Shown in pieces: positions 36,231-43,762 of a DNA stretch of 64,000 nucleotides. The stretch is from Mucilaginibacter achroorhodeus (lineage in GTDB: Bacteria; Bacteroidota; Bacteroidia; Sphingobacteriales; Sphingobacteriaceae), in the NCBI RefSeq assembly GCF_007846095.1, contig NZ_VOEI01000002.1, forward strand, positions 372,001 through 436,000. The letters are read 5' to 3'. The notes beneath the pieces are model-generated. The model did no database searches, was not told where the DNA came from, and saw only the letters and a program-made list of their open reading frames with translations. A program made the position numbers and the translations under genes. Each line of letters begins with the position of its first letter. The first letter of the stretch is position 1.

Positions 36231-36521
36231 TTATTCATCAGCATCATTTTTATGGTCAATATCTTCGAAACTTATGTTGATATTGATTTCACCAGTATGT
36301 TCTACCGTATCATCATTCTTATTTAATGTTGGTAGCACATATTTGGCAACAGCATTGAGAATTGTCCACTGTTTAAACTTATCCATTTTGGCTAAATCCT
36401 CTGCTAATTGGTCAACTTTATCAGAGAGTACTAATTGGATAGCATCACGTATCTCTTGTGTAGTTTTATTTTTCGTGCCTTTTTTTCGGCCACCTGTCTT
36501 TTGCTGTCCCTTATGAAACAT
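36231..36521 (-). CDS. Small terminase-like DNA-binding protein
   Basis: 96 residues. N-terminal basic GGRKKGTKNKTTQEIRDAIQ motif, common in small phage proteins encoded before terL, then a helix and an acidic tail. Position immediately before terL on the same strand and its own late motif at 36542-36553 support a terminase small-subunit role in DNA recognition. Domain assignment is by context. Confidence 0.65.
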   Translation of the reverse strand: MFHKGQQKTGGRKKGTKNKTTQEIRDAIQLVLSDKVDQLAEDLAKMDKFKQWTILNAVAKYVLPTLNKNDDTVEHTGEININISFEDIDHKNDADE

Positions 36522-36541
36522 AATATTCTGTTCTCCTACAG

Positions 36542-36553
36542 GTATATATTATG
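36542..36553 (-). promoter_or_regulatory. Late-promoter motif, copy 8
   Basis: Minus-strand CATAATATATAC, 21 bases before the small-terminase ATG; likely the first late promoter. Confidence 0.65.
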
Positions 36554-36595
36554 TTTTGAGAATTATATTTAGCTTTACCGAAACACTAAACCTAC

Positions 36596-37090
36596 ATGGA
36601 TAAAGCAAAGCTGACTAAAGCTGTACAATTTATTGCTGATACTGAAACGCCACTCGAAAGATGGTTAGATAAAATCGATGAACCCAGTAAGGTTGAATTA
36701 GATATATTCAGTTTGGTTTATGGCTGGATTGTTATCAAAGACAATGATATTGTTGAGTTGACTAAAGAAAACGTTGATTTCTATTTGTCAGAATTTATTA
36801 GGCTAGTTCCAAATGCTGATGACTTGTTACACATCGATGTTTTACAATACGTATTCACTGACAGGTTTCAAATCTATCAAAATGAACTTGCTAAGATTAG
36901 AGCGAGCCAGCTATCAGATAATGTTTACCTATCTAATTACTTTTACCAACGGGTCTATGTCGAGCCATTAGCTTTAGATGACTTGCCAGAAACAGTAAAA
37001 TATAATTCCGATGATTGGCAAGATTATGAACTGGCGGATATGTTTATCCATCAAACCAATCATTTATACGATTACTTTTCAAAACTATGA
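36596..37090 (+). CDS. Rightward phage protein, unknown
   Basis: 164 residues, acidic, mostly helical (KAVQFIADTETPLERWLDKI, LVPNADDLLHIDVLQYVFTD). No motif recognised. It overlaps the next rightward gene by four bases (ATGA), so the two are one operon divergent from the terminase operon. Role unknown. Confidence 0.65.
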   Translation: MDKAKLTKAVQFIADTETPLERWLDKIDEPSKVELDIFSLVYGWIVIKDNDIVELTKENVDFYLSEFIRLVPNADDLLHIDVLQYVFTDRFQIYQNELAKIRASQLSDNVYLSNYFYQRVYVEPLALDDLPETVKYNSDDWQDYELADMFIHQTNHLYDYFSKL

Positions 37091-37452
37091 ACCTAACCAA
37101 CGACTTCACAAGCTACTTGTTAAATAAAGAGAATATCTCAGAACACGAGCATGCAATTTCGAATCTTGATTTGAAAATTAATTCTATTCTTGACGAGCAG
37201 GGCGAAATTTTAGATGTAAAGACAGTACAGATACTGACTGATTTATACAACGAACAGGAATTGCAAACCAATCACAAGGATTCATTACTGGCCGCTCAAG
37301 ATATTTTAGCCCGAAATATTAATGAGGCTATCGATGTAAATTTCTTAGGTAAATCTGTAACCGTTGAAGTTGAGATAAATTCAGAGAAGGACGTGTTTAT
37401 TATTCACCCCTCGATGTATGCCGAGGAACTAAACTATGAATTAGGAGAATGA
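37087..37452 (+). CDS. Rightward phage protein, unknown
   Basis: 121 residues, acidic, with a central helix (LKINSILDEQGEILDVKTVQ) and a beta-type C-terminus (VTVEVEINSEKDVFIIHPSM). Translationally coupled to the gene before it and followed at once by a terminator. No function recognised. Confidence 0.65.
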   Translation: MNLTNDFTSYLLNKENISEHEHAISNLDLKINSILDEQGEILDVKTVQILTDLYNEQELQTNHKDSLLAAQDILARNINEAIDVNFLGKSVTVEVEINSEKDVFIIHPSMYAEELNYELGE

Positions 37453-37454
37453 AC

Positions 37455-37483
37455 AAAGCCCTCAATATTCATCGAGGGCTTTT
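37455..37483. terminator. Terminator between convergent operons
   Basis: AAAGCCCTC, loop, GAGGGCTTT then a T run; ends both the rightward pair and the leftward early operon. Confidence 0.85.
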
Positions 37484-37516
37484 ATTCAGTTTTCATGCTT
37501 CAAGTTACTTAGTCAA

Positions 37517-37777
37517 TCATCCTTTGTTAAACATCTTCTTGTAGATAGCAACATTTCGAGCTGCTTTCGCATCTTCAATTTGCTTGTTAACTACTGCCAT
37601 TGCAGCCAAATGTTCAGCCATGGATAGTGGCTTGTTTGGTGTTTGAGTTAATGCCGAAGCAGCAACTGATTTGATTTTAGACCAAAGTTCGATGCTCACA
37701 CCAGGTGGCTTATCCATTGCCAAAATCTCCGCTGCATAAGAAGCAACCTGTTTTGAGGTTTGTTCATTACGTACCAT
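37517..37777 (-). CDS. Small phage protein, unknown
   Basis: 86 residues, helical (TSKQVASYAAEILAMDKPPG, KPLSMAEHLAAMAVVNKQIE). Last gene of the leftward early group, with an AT-rich TATAATATGG element directly before its ATG. No domain recognised. Confidence 0.6.
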   Translation of the reverse strand: MVRNEQTSKQVASYAAEILAMDKPPGVSIELWSKIKSVAASALTQTPNKPLSMAEHLAAMAVVNKQIEDAKAARNVAIYKKMFNKG

Positions 37778-37870
37778 ATTATATCATGTAGCTTTGTTAA
37801 TACTACATAACTAATTTACGAAATACTAAAGTATTTAGCACAACAAACTTCTACACATTGTTTAAACTTC

Positions 37871-38122
37871 TCAACATTGGAATTGCCCTTTAAGTCTATA
37901 AAACACACTGGTCAATATCTGAAACGTTTCTCTGATACAAGTTGAGCAACTCGAATTAAATGTTCTACTCATGTGTCCACCGGCTAACTCCTGCAGCTTT
38001 GGGTAAAGCGATTTTATCAAGTTGACATCATCAATAGATAATGTCCCACCCTTACTGGTATTAAACAGTTCCATCTTTGACTCTAACACTTTCAATCTAT
38101 CATAAAATTCTTTATCGCTCAT
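37871..38122 (-). CDS. Small phage protein with C-terminal CxxC
   Basis: 83 residues: N-terminal helix (YDRLKVLESKMELFNTSKGG) and a C-terminal unit with SSCSTCIRETFQIL. Its ATG overlaps the stop of the sigma-like gene (TAATGA type), so it is co-translated with it. A sigma-partner role would be a guess. Confidence 0.6.
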   Translation of the reverse strand: MSDKEFYDRLKVLESKMELFNTSKGGTLSIDDVNLIKSLYPKLQELAGGHMSRTFNSSCSTCIRETFQILTSVFYRLKGQFQC

Positions 38123-38850
38123 TATTTATATTCCTTCCTCAATGCTTCATTTTTATTGGTGATAAATGTTCTCAACTCATTGACATCTCTAAAAAGCTCA
38201 TTCTTCACAGCAATCTCTTCTAAAGACTTTCTACCTTTTTTCTTCTGAAATGGCTCAACCAATGCACAACCCTCTGTGAGTTTATAGAAAACGAATCGTT
38301 GCTCCGGTGTCATGTGGTCGAATAGTTCTTCAACTGAAAAGCCGTAATCTGATTCAAAGGCATCTATTGTTTCTTGGCTATCATAAATCACTAACACATT
38401 TTCATTGGTATTAAAGTCAGGTTCATCAGACATCACTTCAATGTGATTAATCATTGCGTTATTTCTGTTAAATACTGATGTAAAGTTTAAGGCTTTAGCG
38501 AAAGAGTGATTTGGGTTCATCGTTCTCTTATCAACTGAAAAAAGTCTAAGCACGATGATTCTTAAAATGTAGCTCATTAAGACATTATTGCCTAAGTTGT
38601 ACAGTTCGATAAATCTATCAGTGGGTATCTTGTAAAGGTGTAGAAACAGCTCTTGATAGCAATCATCGAGGTATTCGCTATCAGGCTTATACATCATATT
38701 TTTAAATAGTTGGATCTCGATGTATTTTTTTAACTGGTTCGCTGGTTTAGTTGATTTGGATAGTTGGCCGAAGTAACGTTTGTCAATACGTCCAGTATTA
38801 TATAGTTCAATTATGATTTTGTTTTTTAAGGCTTCATTCTCGTTATTCAT
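38122..38850 (-). CDS. Sigma-70-like factor (phage-encoded)
   Basis: 242 residues. Residues about 60-100 (YLDDCYQELFLHLYKIPTDR) look like sigma region 2.1, and residues about 180-240 (MTPEQRFVFYKLTEG, then SLEEIAVKNELFRDVNELRT) like region 4 with its helix-turn-helix. Size matches ECF-type sigma factors. If real, it would redirect host RNA polymerase; the eight shared late motifs are the natural target. Similarity is by pattern and distant; a structural or profile comparison would settle it. Confidence 0.55.
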   Translation of the reverse strand: MNNENEALKNKIIIELYNTGRIDKRYFGQLSKSTKPANQLKKYIEIQLFKNMMYKPDSEYLDDCYQELFLHLYKIPTDRFIELYNLGNNVLMSYILRIIVLRLFSVDKRTMNPNHSFAKALNFTSVFNRNNAMINHIEVMSDEPDFNTNENVLVIYDSQETIDAFESDYGFSVEELFDHMTPEQRFVFYKLTEGCALVEPFQKKKGRKSLEEIAVKNELFRDVNELRTFITNKNEALRKEYK

Positions 38851-38868
38851 TAATGTTCTTGATTTTTT

Positions 38869-39126
38869 TTAATTCAATGATATTGGTAGGGCATTTATGG
38901 TTCTTTTAACCAAGACTGTAAGTACCGGAGCTGTAACAGCCAGTGTGCTGTACGTGGTGATGTCCCAGGTCACGCACAACAGAATAATGTTCAGCCAGAA
39001 TGTTAGACAGTATTCACATAAAAAGGGCTTGCCAGGCAGTCTTAAAATCGATATTAAGTTTCTATATGGTGGCAACATCATCAACCAATTGATGAATAGT
39101 GCTTCAAAGATTAGCTTGGTTAACAT
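38869..39126 (-). CDS. Small membrane protein
   Basis: 85 residues with hydrophobic segments at about 5-25, 42-60 (CEYCLTFWLNIILLCVTW) and 60-75. The CxxCxxFW pattern recurs in small phage membrane proteins. Overlaps the next upstream gene by seven bases, so same operon as the sigma-like gene. Function unknown. Confidence 0.6.
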   Translation of the reverse strand: MLTKLIFEALFINWLMMLPPYRNLISILRLPGKPFLCEYCLTFWLNIILLCVTWDITTYSTLAVTAPVLTVLVKRTINALPISLN

Positions 39127-39425
39127 ACTTTCTCTTTTATTTTTAATAGGTCGGCTGCAGTTTCATACAGTTCGACTTCACACACAGCATGAATTACTTT
39201 ATCTATCCACTGGGCTAATCGGTCAGTCTCAACTATATGGAACCCTTCAAGAAATTCTTTAATATAGGGTTTGATTACTTGTGGATGAGCTAATTCTAAT
39301 AATTGAGTGATAATGTCTAAATCACTCAAAGCTTCATTAAATTCGTTTTGGGCTGTATCAAGCATGTCCATCAGCTTCTCGACTGGTGTAAAGACATCTT
39401 CACTATTCACTTTTATTTTCTTCAT
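39120..39425 (-). CDS. Small acidic helical phage protein
   Basis: 101 residues, nearly all helix (EKLMDMLDTAQNEFNEALSD; LAQWIDKVIHAVCEVELYET). No motif known. It overlaps its neighbours on both sides. Confidence 0.6.
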   Translation of the reverse strand: MKKIKVNSEDVFTPVEKLMDMLDTAQNEFNEALSDLDIITQLLELAHPQVIKPYIKEFLEGFHIVETDRLAQWIDKVIHAVCEVELYETAADLLKIKEKVC

Positions 39426-39576
39426 TCATATCAGTAGGGTTTTCTACTTCTTTTTCTTTCAGAAGTTGGTTGACACGGTCGGTCATGTATTGTTTAACAT
39501 GCTGTTTGCGGTCGGGGTGGTTGAGTTGATACTTGCTCATGGCCAATATCATATCAGTATCTCTTGATGATTTCAT
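39403..39576 (-). CDS. Very small phage protein heading the early operon
   Basis: 57 residues from the ATG at 39576: MKSSRDTDMILAMSKYQLNH, then DRKQHVKQYMTDRVNQL and an acidic tail. It overlaps the following gene by 23 bases in another frame. Coding is supported by the tight overlap and by the AT-rich TATATATTAATATG element at its start. Function unknown. Confidence 0.5.
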   Translation of the reverse strand: MKSSRDTDMILAMSKYQLNHPDRKQHVKQYMTDRVNQLLKEKEVENPTDMNEENKSE

Positions 39577-39639
39577 ATTAATATATATTCAGTACTGATA
39601 GATACTTTTTGAAAGAGTGGATTTTTTATAGACCATAAA

Positions 39640-39669
39640 AAAAGCCCCTTACTTTCGTAAAGGGCTTTA
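39640..39669. terminator. Terminator after the Abi-alpha gene
   Basis: AAAGCCCCTTAC, loop TTTC, GTAAAGGGCTTT: stem with one mismatch, A/T runs on both sides. Confidence 0.75.
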
Positions 39670-39681
39670 CAGTCTTTATAT

Positions 39682-40770
39682 TTAATCTCTATTTATCAAA
39701 CCGTCTTTATAATTAAAGCTCCAGTTTTCTTCTCCTGCTGTTACTCTAAACCTATTCCCAACCCAAGCAACGTATCTATAAATTATCCATTGCCTTAACC
39801 TCTCATTTAATACGGTGGTTGGCAAATTATACCAACTCTCGTTTGTAATAGATAATATCGAACCGAAATCCTCATCCGAATGATGAGCTATGTCACCTTT
39901 ATACTGTGAACCTCTATAAGCAACATCTTTAATGTAATCTAATGTTTTTGATGGTTCTACATCAATGTACTCTTTTATAATGTTATGATAATAATCGTTG
40001 ACATCAATTATAAAGTATTCAAATGGTGTTTGCTTTGACCCTTGACACTTGATATAGAGCCGAAGTGCTTTCAGCGATATCCGTATAGCCGGATAACCGC
40101 TCATAGTCATTCTTAGCAACTGCGATATAGGAACATTCTGGGAATTATTTCGCGGTTTCATTATCAAGCCCATGTTCTCCAGCGTGTCCAGTTCGGTGTC
40201 TACTTTTAATCGGCTATTGCTTTCCATTATAGCACATACTTCGGCATAATCAATTTTCTTTTCTACTGCTGTAACAACACCATCTAAGCGAGAGGCATCA
40301 ATGCTATTAATGTTGATTGTTTTGTCTGTATTTTCACAGAGGTAGGTGAGTAATTTGACTTGCGATGAGGTTAAGCTCTTTAATATGTCAATGAAAAAAA
40401 TATTTTCATCTTCCTCATAACGGTCGCAAGATGAAGCAAATAGGCCAGCCCACATTTCAAGTAAAGTATCATTACTTACTTGCGAAGCATTCTCTGCAAT
40501 TTGAAACGCTACACGTGTATCAATCACGAGCTGTTGAGTTGATGGGTCAATTTGCATTTTCCCTTTTGCCTTCTCAAGCATTTTGATAGTACTATCTAAA
40601 CGATGGTATCTAATAGGTGTGCTTATCATTAGCCCAAATTCTTCAAGCAATGGTTTGCAAGTTAATTTTAAAAACTCTTTTGCTCCTTCGATACCGAAGT
40701 CCACAATTTTTTCACCTGTTCTACCTAATGCTCCTAACCCTAATGGGTCACTTGGATTATTTGTACTCAT
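39682..40770 (-). CDS. DUF4393/Abi-alpha-like protein
   Basis: 362 residues. The N-terminal part (KEFLKLTCKPLLEEFGLMIS, RLDSTIKMLEKAKGK, SNDTLLEMWAGLFASS, FIDILKSLTSSQVKLL) matches the layout of DUF4393, a family first noted as Abi-alpha in abortive-infection contexts. The C-terminal 200 residues are less conserved. In a prophage it may exclude other phages, but direct evidence is lacking. Last gene of a four-gene leftward operon with tight overlaps. Confidence 0.72.
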   Translation of the reverse strand: MSTNNPSDPLGLGALGRTGEKIVDFGIEGAKEFLKLTCKPLLEEFGLMISTPIRYHRLDSTIKMLEKAKGKMQIDPSTQQLVIDTRVAFQIAENASQVSNDTLLEMWAGLFASSCDRYEEDENIFFIDILKSLTSSQVKLLTYLCENTDKTININSIDASRLDGVVTAVEKKIDYAEVCAIMESNSRLKVDTELDTLENMGLIMKPRNNSQNVPISQLLRMTMSGYPAIRISLKALRLYIKCQGSKQTPFEYFIIDVNDYYHNIIKEYIDVEPSKTLDYIKDVAYRGSQYKGDIAHHSDEDFGSILSITNESWYNLPTTVLNERLRQWIIYRYVAWVGNRFRVTAGEENWSFNYKDGLINRD

Positions 40771-40979
40771 GCAATAAAGTTAACCAAATCTGACTTCAAA
40801 ACATAAAGCGCTGTAACTGTGAAATTCTCTTTTTTATTGCTATCACCTAATTCGACTGGTCTTTCAATAACGGGAATGTTATTGTCTTTTAAAAACAACT
40901 TCACTTTTTTTACACTAAGTTTAAGAAGCTTGGTCAATTCAGTCTGTGAGTAATAATCACTTCTTTGGAATACTGTCAT
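40767..40979 (-). CDS. Small HTH-like protein
   Basis: 70 residues: YYSQTELTKLLKLSVKKVKL has a helix-turn-helix look like excisionase/MerR-type modules. It overlaps the Abi-alpha start by four bases (ATGA), suggesting coupled translation and possibly control of that gene. Confidence 0.55.
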   Translation of the reverse strand: MTVFQRSDYYSQTELTKLLKLSVKKVKLFLKDNNIPVIERPVELGDSNKKENFTVTALYVLKSDLVNFIA

Positions 40980-41154
40980 TGATAAAGCTGCTTGCTGGTA
41001 CTGAAACGCCTTCGACTAAATAATAGATGTCATCCAGTACGTCTACAACTCTTGTAACAAAAAAGTAATCTTCGGTTCTCTTTACGATGCTATTTGTTGT
41101 TACTGGCTTGATAAAAGCTTCTCTTTCGATGTCTGTATTTGGTGTATTATTCAT
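40957..41154 (-). CDS. Small phage protein, unknown
   Basis: 65 residues, beta-rich (YFFVTRVVDVLDDIYYLVEG). Overlaps the HTH-like gene by 23 bases in another frame. No function recognised. Confidence 0.55.
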   Translation of the reverse strand: MNNTPNTDIEREAFIKPVTTNSIVKRTEDYFFVTRVVDVLDDIYYLVEGVSVPASSFINDSIPKK

Positions 41155-41169
41155 ATTTAAATCGCTGAT

Positions 41170-41421
41170 TTAAGCCAAGTTAAGGAACGGATTTGACTCC
41201 ACGGAATCCCTAATTAATCGGTCAATCATTACTTCTCGATACTGTGGAGCTGTAAGAGTATAGCAATCAACACTTGTGAACCGCTTTGACCTATCATATA
41301 TTTTAGTGACATAGATGTAAGTGTCACCATCTCTATAGAATTGATTTTTAATTACTGGTGATGGTAGAGCGATGAAGTCCAACTCTCGGGCAAATGATTT
41401 CACTTTTTCTATTTCGGTCAT
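41170..41421 (-). CDS. Small phage protein, unknown
   Basis: 83 residues (FARELDFIALPSPVIKNQFY; GDTYIYVTKIYDRSKRFTSV). First gene of the operon that ends with Abi-alpha. Upstream lies a promoter-like element at 41435-41459. Confidence 0.6.
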   Translation of the reverse strand: MTEIEKVKSFARELDFIALPSPVIKNQFYRDGDTYIYVTKIYDRSKRFTSVDCYTLTAPQYREVMIDRLIRDSVESNPFLNLA

Positions 41422-41434
41422 GTCAGATGTTTTT

Positions 41435-41459
41435 CTATTATATATTAAAAAAATGTCCT
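41435..41459 (-). promoter_or_regulatory. Candidate early promoter
   Basis: Minus strand: AGGACA, six bases, TAATATATAATAG, 14 bases before the ATG at 41421. The same two boxes with the same six-base spacing occur at 43965-43989. Confidence 0.45.
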
Positions 41460-41560
41460 TCCCTTATAATTTTTTATATGTGTGAAGATGGATTGATGGG
41501 CACTACTCAAATTCTATATCCTGATAAACTCCTTTGATTTGTCCCTCCTTTAAATTATTA

Positions 41561-41591
41561 GTGAGCGACAGTACCAATGATATATTATATA
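41561..41591 (+). repeat. 31-bp direct repeat, left copy
   Basis: Begins GTGAGCGACAGTACC; identical to 43401-43431 except one base (G/A at the seventh position). The two copies bracket the membrane-protein gene and the polymerase-like gene. Confidence 0.9.
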
Positions 41592-41633
41592 ATACATACT
41601 GGTATACTCGACACTTCATCATTATCTTTGAGA

Positions 41634-42182
41634 ATGTCAAACCAAATCACAATCAAAAAAGAGAATGAGGAGCAAGCTACTCTTGAGGAGCTACAGTTTA
41701 TTTTTAGTCAATCTGAACGTTTGCTGACAGAATCTGTAGGGTCAGGTGAATCAGTTTTATCGAGAAGTACGATTTTAATGACTGTTTTGCTAGCAATAGC
41801 TACATCTGAAATAAGTTATATGATAACAGCTTTGACTTCTGACCCAGTGCCAGGCAAGATGCTTGGAACAATAGGAATCGTATGTATCTATAATTTATTT
41901 ACAATTTACAGTCTATCAACTAATCTATTCGGGCATCAATACAGTTTAGCGGGCAGCCAACCGCATTATCTACTTAATAACTGGTACTATGAAAATAAAC
42001 AGGATGAGGATAGATTAAAATCTATGATGATTCAGGAGATTAAATCTTATCAAGATAGGATAAACACAAATGAAGCAGTCAATAAAAATCGGTGGAAATG
42101 CTTTGAAAATACAATGAGATTGACATTAGCTACACCACTGATTTTTATTTTCTGCTATACCGTCTTTACTATTTTTTTATAG
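41634..42182 (+). CDS. Three-TM membrane protein in repeat-bracketed cassette
   Basis: 182 residues from the ATG at 41634 (MSNQITIKKENEEQATLEEL); a longer in-frame start at 41577 would begin inside the direct repeat and is unlikely. Membrane segments: about 47-67 (ILMTVLLAIATSEISYMITA), 75-98 (MLGTIGIVCIYNLFTIYSLS), 163-181 (ATPLIFIFCYTVFTIFL); a charged loop lies between the last two. It is convergent with the polymerase-like gene. No family recognised; a membrane effector is one possibility. Confidence 0.65.
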   Translation: MSNQITIKKENEEQATLEELQFIFSQSERLLTESVGSGESVLSRSTILMTVLLAIATSEISYMITALTSDPVPGKMLGTIGIVCIYNLFTIYSLSTNLFGHQYSLAGSQPHYLLNNWYYENKQDEDRLKSMMIQEIKSYQDRINTNEAVNKNRWKCFENTMRLTLATPLIFIFCYTVFTIFL

Positions 42183-42310
42183 TAGTTGAGGTATCGCCCT
42201 TGGTAAGGGTCGAACCACCGGTACTGATTGGTTGTCCTTCTTCGCACATATTTTTAAGATTTATATAAATATACGCAAAAAAATAATACAAAAAAATTAC
42301 CCTTCTTTGG

Positions 42311-43303
42311 CTACTTCAGTAGTGCTTTTTTAAACCTGATTTCAGGATATTTTGCTTTACAATATTCTAATACCCTATCAACATCTTTCTCTTTTACAAT
42401 AACGGAATCGTGTACTGGTAGCGCAAAATCACAAGGTATATTAGTCAATAAATCATCTATCCAAATTTTGCTCTCTATTCGTTGAAGTAATGAACCACCA
42501 CTCTTGTAGTTACCCTTCTTAATACTCTTTAAATATTTAGAGGCAATAGGGAAAAGATTATGTATTTCGAAGTCAGGTACGTAGCCGTTACCATTAATCC
42601 AATGCATAAACAGATCCTTTGCATCTGCTCTCTTACTTTCTTTGGTACCAGTGAAATCTAACTTCTTAGCCACTTCCGAATAGAAGTCTAACTCATTATT
42701 AAATATCCTCATATACTCCGGGTCATTGATGCCTTTGTCTTTGAAATATTTATAAAGTAGTCGAGGCTGAGAACATTGAGAATCTATAGTGTAATAGCCT
42801 TGAAAGTCTGTTTTATAGTTCCTAATGGCTGAATGCCAAACGCGTCTGCCAAAGTCATCACGTGATATTTTGACATCAAAGCCAGCTTCAATTAAACTAT
42901 TCTCAGTAATGTTCCACCATCTATTGGTTCTGTTACTGACCATATCAACATTTACTTCATCACCCACTTCAACATTAACCAGGAATCGATACTTAGCACA
43001 TATTCCTAATTCTTTGTTGTAGGATTTTCTATAAATCGTGTTGAATATATCTTTATCATCCGTGTAAGCCTTCTTATAATAATCGATTAGGCCGCGCTCG
43101 ACAAAGTAGTCAAGAATCTTATAATATCTTTTATTAACAGCAGCTAAATAAGCACTTGGTACAGGAAAGAAGCCGGTGGAGTTTTTCAGGTGAGATTTGC
43201 TGTAAAGAGCAGCATAGATTTTAATTGCATTTTTCTTCACAGTGACGTTAAAAGGCATCTTATTGATGGCAGTCTTAAATTGATTAGGTAAGGTAACAAG
43301 CAT
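42311..43303 (-). CDS. Small family-A DNA polymerase/T7 RNAP-like protein
   Basis: 330 residues from the ATG at 43303, chosen because a hairpin and an AT-rich promoter-like motif occupy the DNA before it; a GTG at 43345 would add 14 residues. All three palm motifs of superfamily A polymerases are visible: motif A D174 in TIDSQCSQPRLL, motif B R225-x3-K229-x8-G238 (KRADAKDLFMHWING, spacing as in PolA), and motif C H298-D299 in LPVHDSVIV, with GGSLLQRI between B and C. No exonuclease domain is seen. It resembles the TV-Pol type of short polymerases from mobile elements and viruses. Template and product are unknown. Confidence 0.75.
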   Translation of the reverse strand: MLVTLPNQFKTAINKMPFNVTVKKNAIKIYAALYSKSHLKNSTGFFPVPSAYLAAVNKRYYKILDYFVERGLIDYYKKAYTDDKDIFNTIYRKSYNKELGICAKYRFLVNVEVGDEVNVDMVSNRTNRWWNITENSLIEAGFDVKISRDDFGRRVWHSAIRNYKTDFQGYYTIDSQCSQPRLLYKYFKDKGINDPEYMRIFNNELDFYSEVAKKLDFTGTKESKRADAKDLFMHWINGNGYVPDFEIHNLFPIASKYLKSIKKGNYKSGGSLLQRIESKIWIDDLLTNIPCDFALPVHDSVIVKEKDVDRVLEYCKAKYPEIRFKKALLK

Positions 43304-43307
43304 TATA

Positions 43308-43336
43308 ACAGTATTTTTTATACTGTATATATTAAG
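43308..43336 (-). promoter_or_regulatory. Hairpin and AT-rich motif before the polymerase gene
   Basis: ACAGTAT, five T, ATACTGT (43308-43326) is a perfect 7-bp inverted repeat; CTTAATATATACAG on the minus strand (43323-43336) overlaps it. Together they form a possible promoter-operator close to the ATG at 43303. Confidence 0.5.
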
Positions 43337-43400
43337 TTTATCCACTCCCTTTACCCAGTTTTAGTATTAATCTTCAATTATTCTATAAAGAGATTAAAAT

Positions 43401-43431
43401 GTGAGCAACAGTACCAATGATATATTATATA
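43401..43431 (+). repeat. 31-bp direct repeat, right copy
   Basis: Same orientation as 41561-41591, one mismatch. It directly abuts the stop codon of the 43432-43680 gene, so it is not placed as a promoter for a rightward gene. Confidence 0.9.
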
Positions 43432-43680
43432 CTATTTATTCTCATCATTAAAGTAACTCTCATGTACTAAGTAATAGCCATGTAGCTTATACTCCGGCAC
43501 TGGTTTATTTTGATTGTATAACATTTGGGAATCACTCTTTGCCCTTTGATTTTGCTGTTGACAAATCTTATTGGCATAATCTCTTCTGCGAAACATGTTG
43601 ACCATTTCATACCCATGTTCACCGAACACTTTATTGTCCTCAACTATAAGCCATATTTTCTTGAATGTTCGCTTAGCCAT
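43432..43680 (-). CDS. Small phage protein, unknown
   Basis: 82 residues, Asn/Gln/Lys-rich (FKKIWLIVEDNKVFGEHGYE, ICQQQNQRAKSDSQMLYNQN). No motif recognised. Its stop borders the right direct repeat. Confidence 0.55.
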   Translation of the reverse strand: MAKRTFKKIWLIVEDNKVFGEHGYEMVNMFRRRDYANKICQQQNQRAKSDSQMLYNQNKPVPEYKLHGYYLVHESYFNDENK

Positions 43681-43762
43681 AGAGTAAAATTATACATTAC
43701 TAAAATAGTTAGCAAATATGTTGGTATTTAAGTTAAGTACACGACACCCAGTCGTGGACGAT

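Noticed and set aside
38897..39262. 121-codon rightward frame opposite the small membrane-protein gene
   Set aside because: The leftward genes here overlap tightly in an operon pattern and fit better; this frame has no motif.
42190..42245. tRNA-like GGTTCGA sequence and a CCCTT-GGT-AAGGG hairpin
   Set aside because: The T-loop word is there, but the T stem does not pair, and no acceptor or anticodon arm can be built. The hairpin lacks a T run, so I do not call it a terminator with confidence either.
41561..43431. Diversity-generating retroelement or CRISPR reading of the repeats near the polymerase
   Set aside because: There is no reverse transcriptase motif (no xxDD box), no template/variable repeat pair near the fibre genes, and only two repeat copies, so neither system fits.
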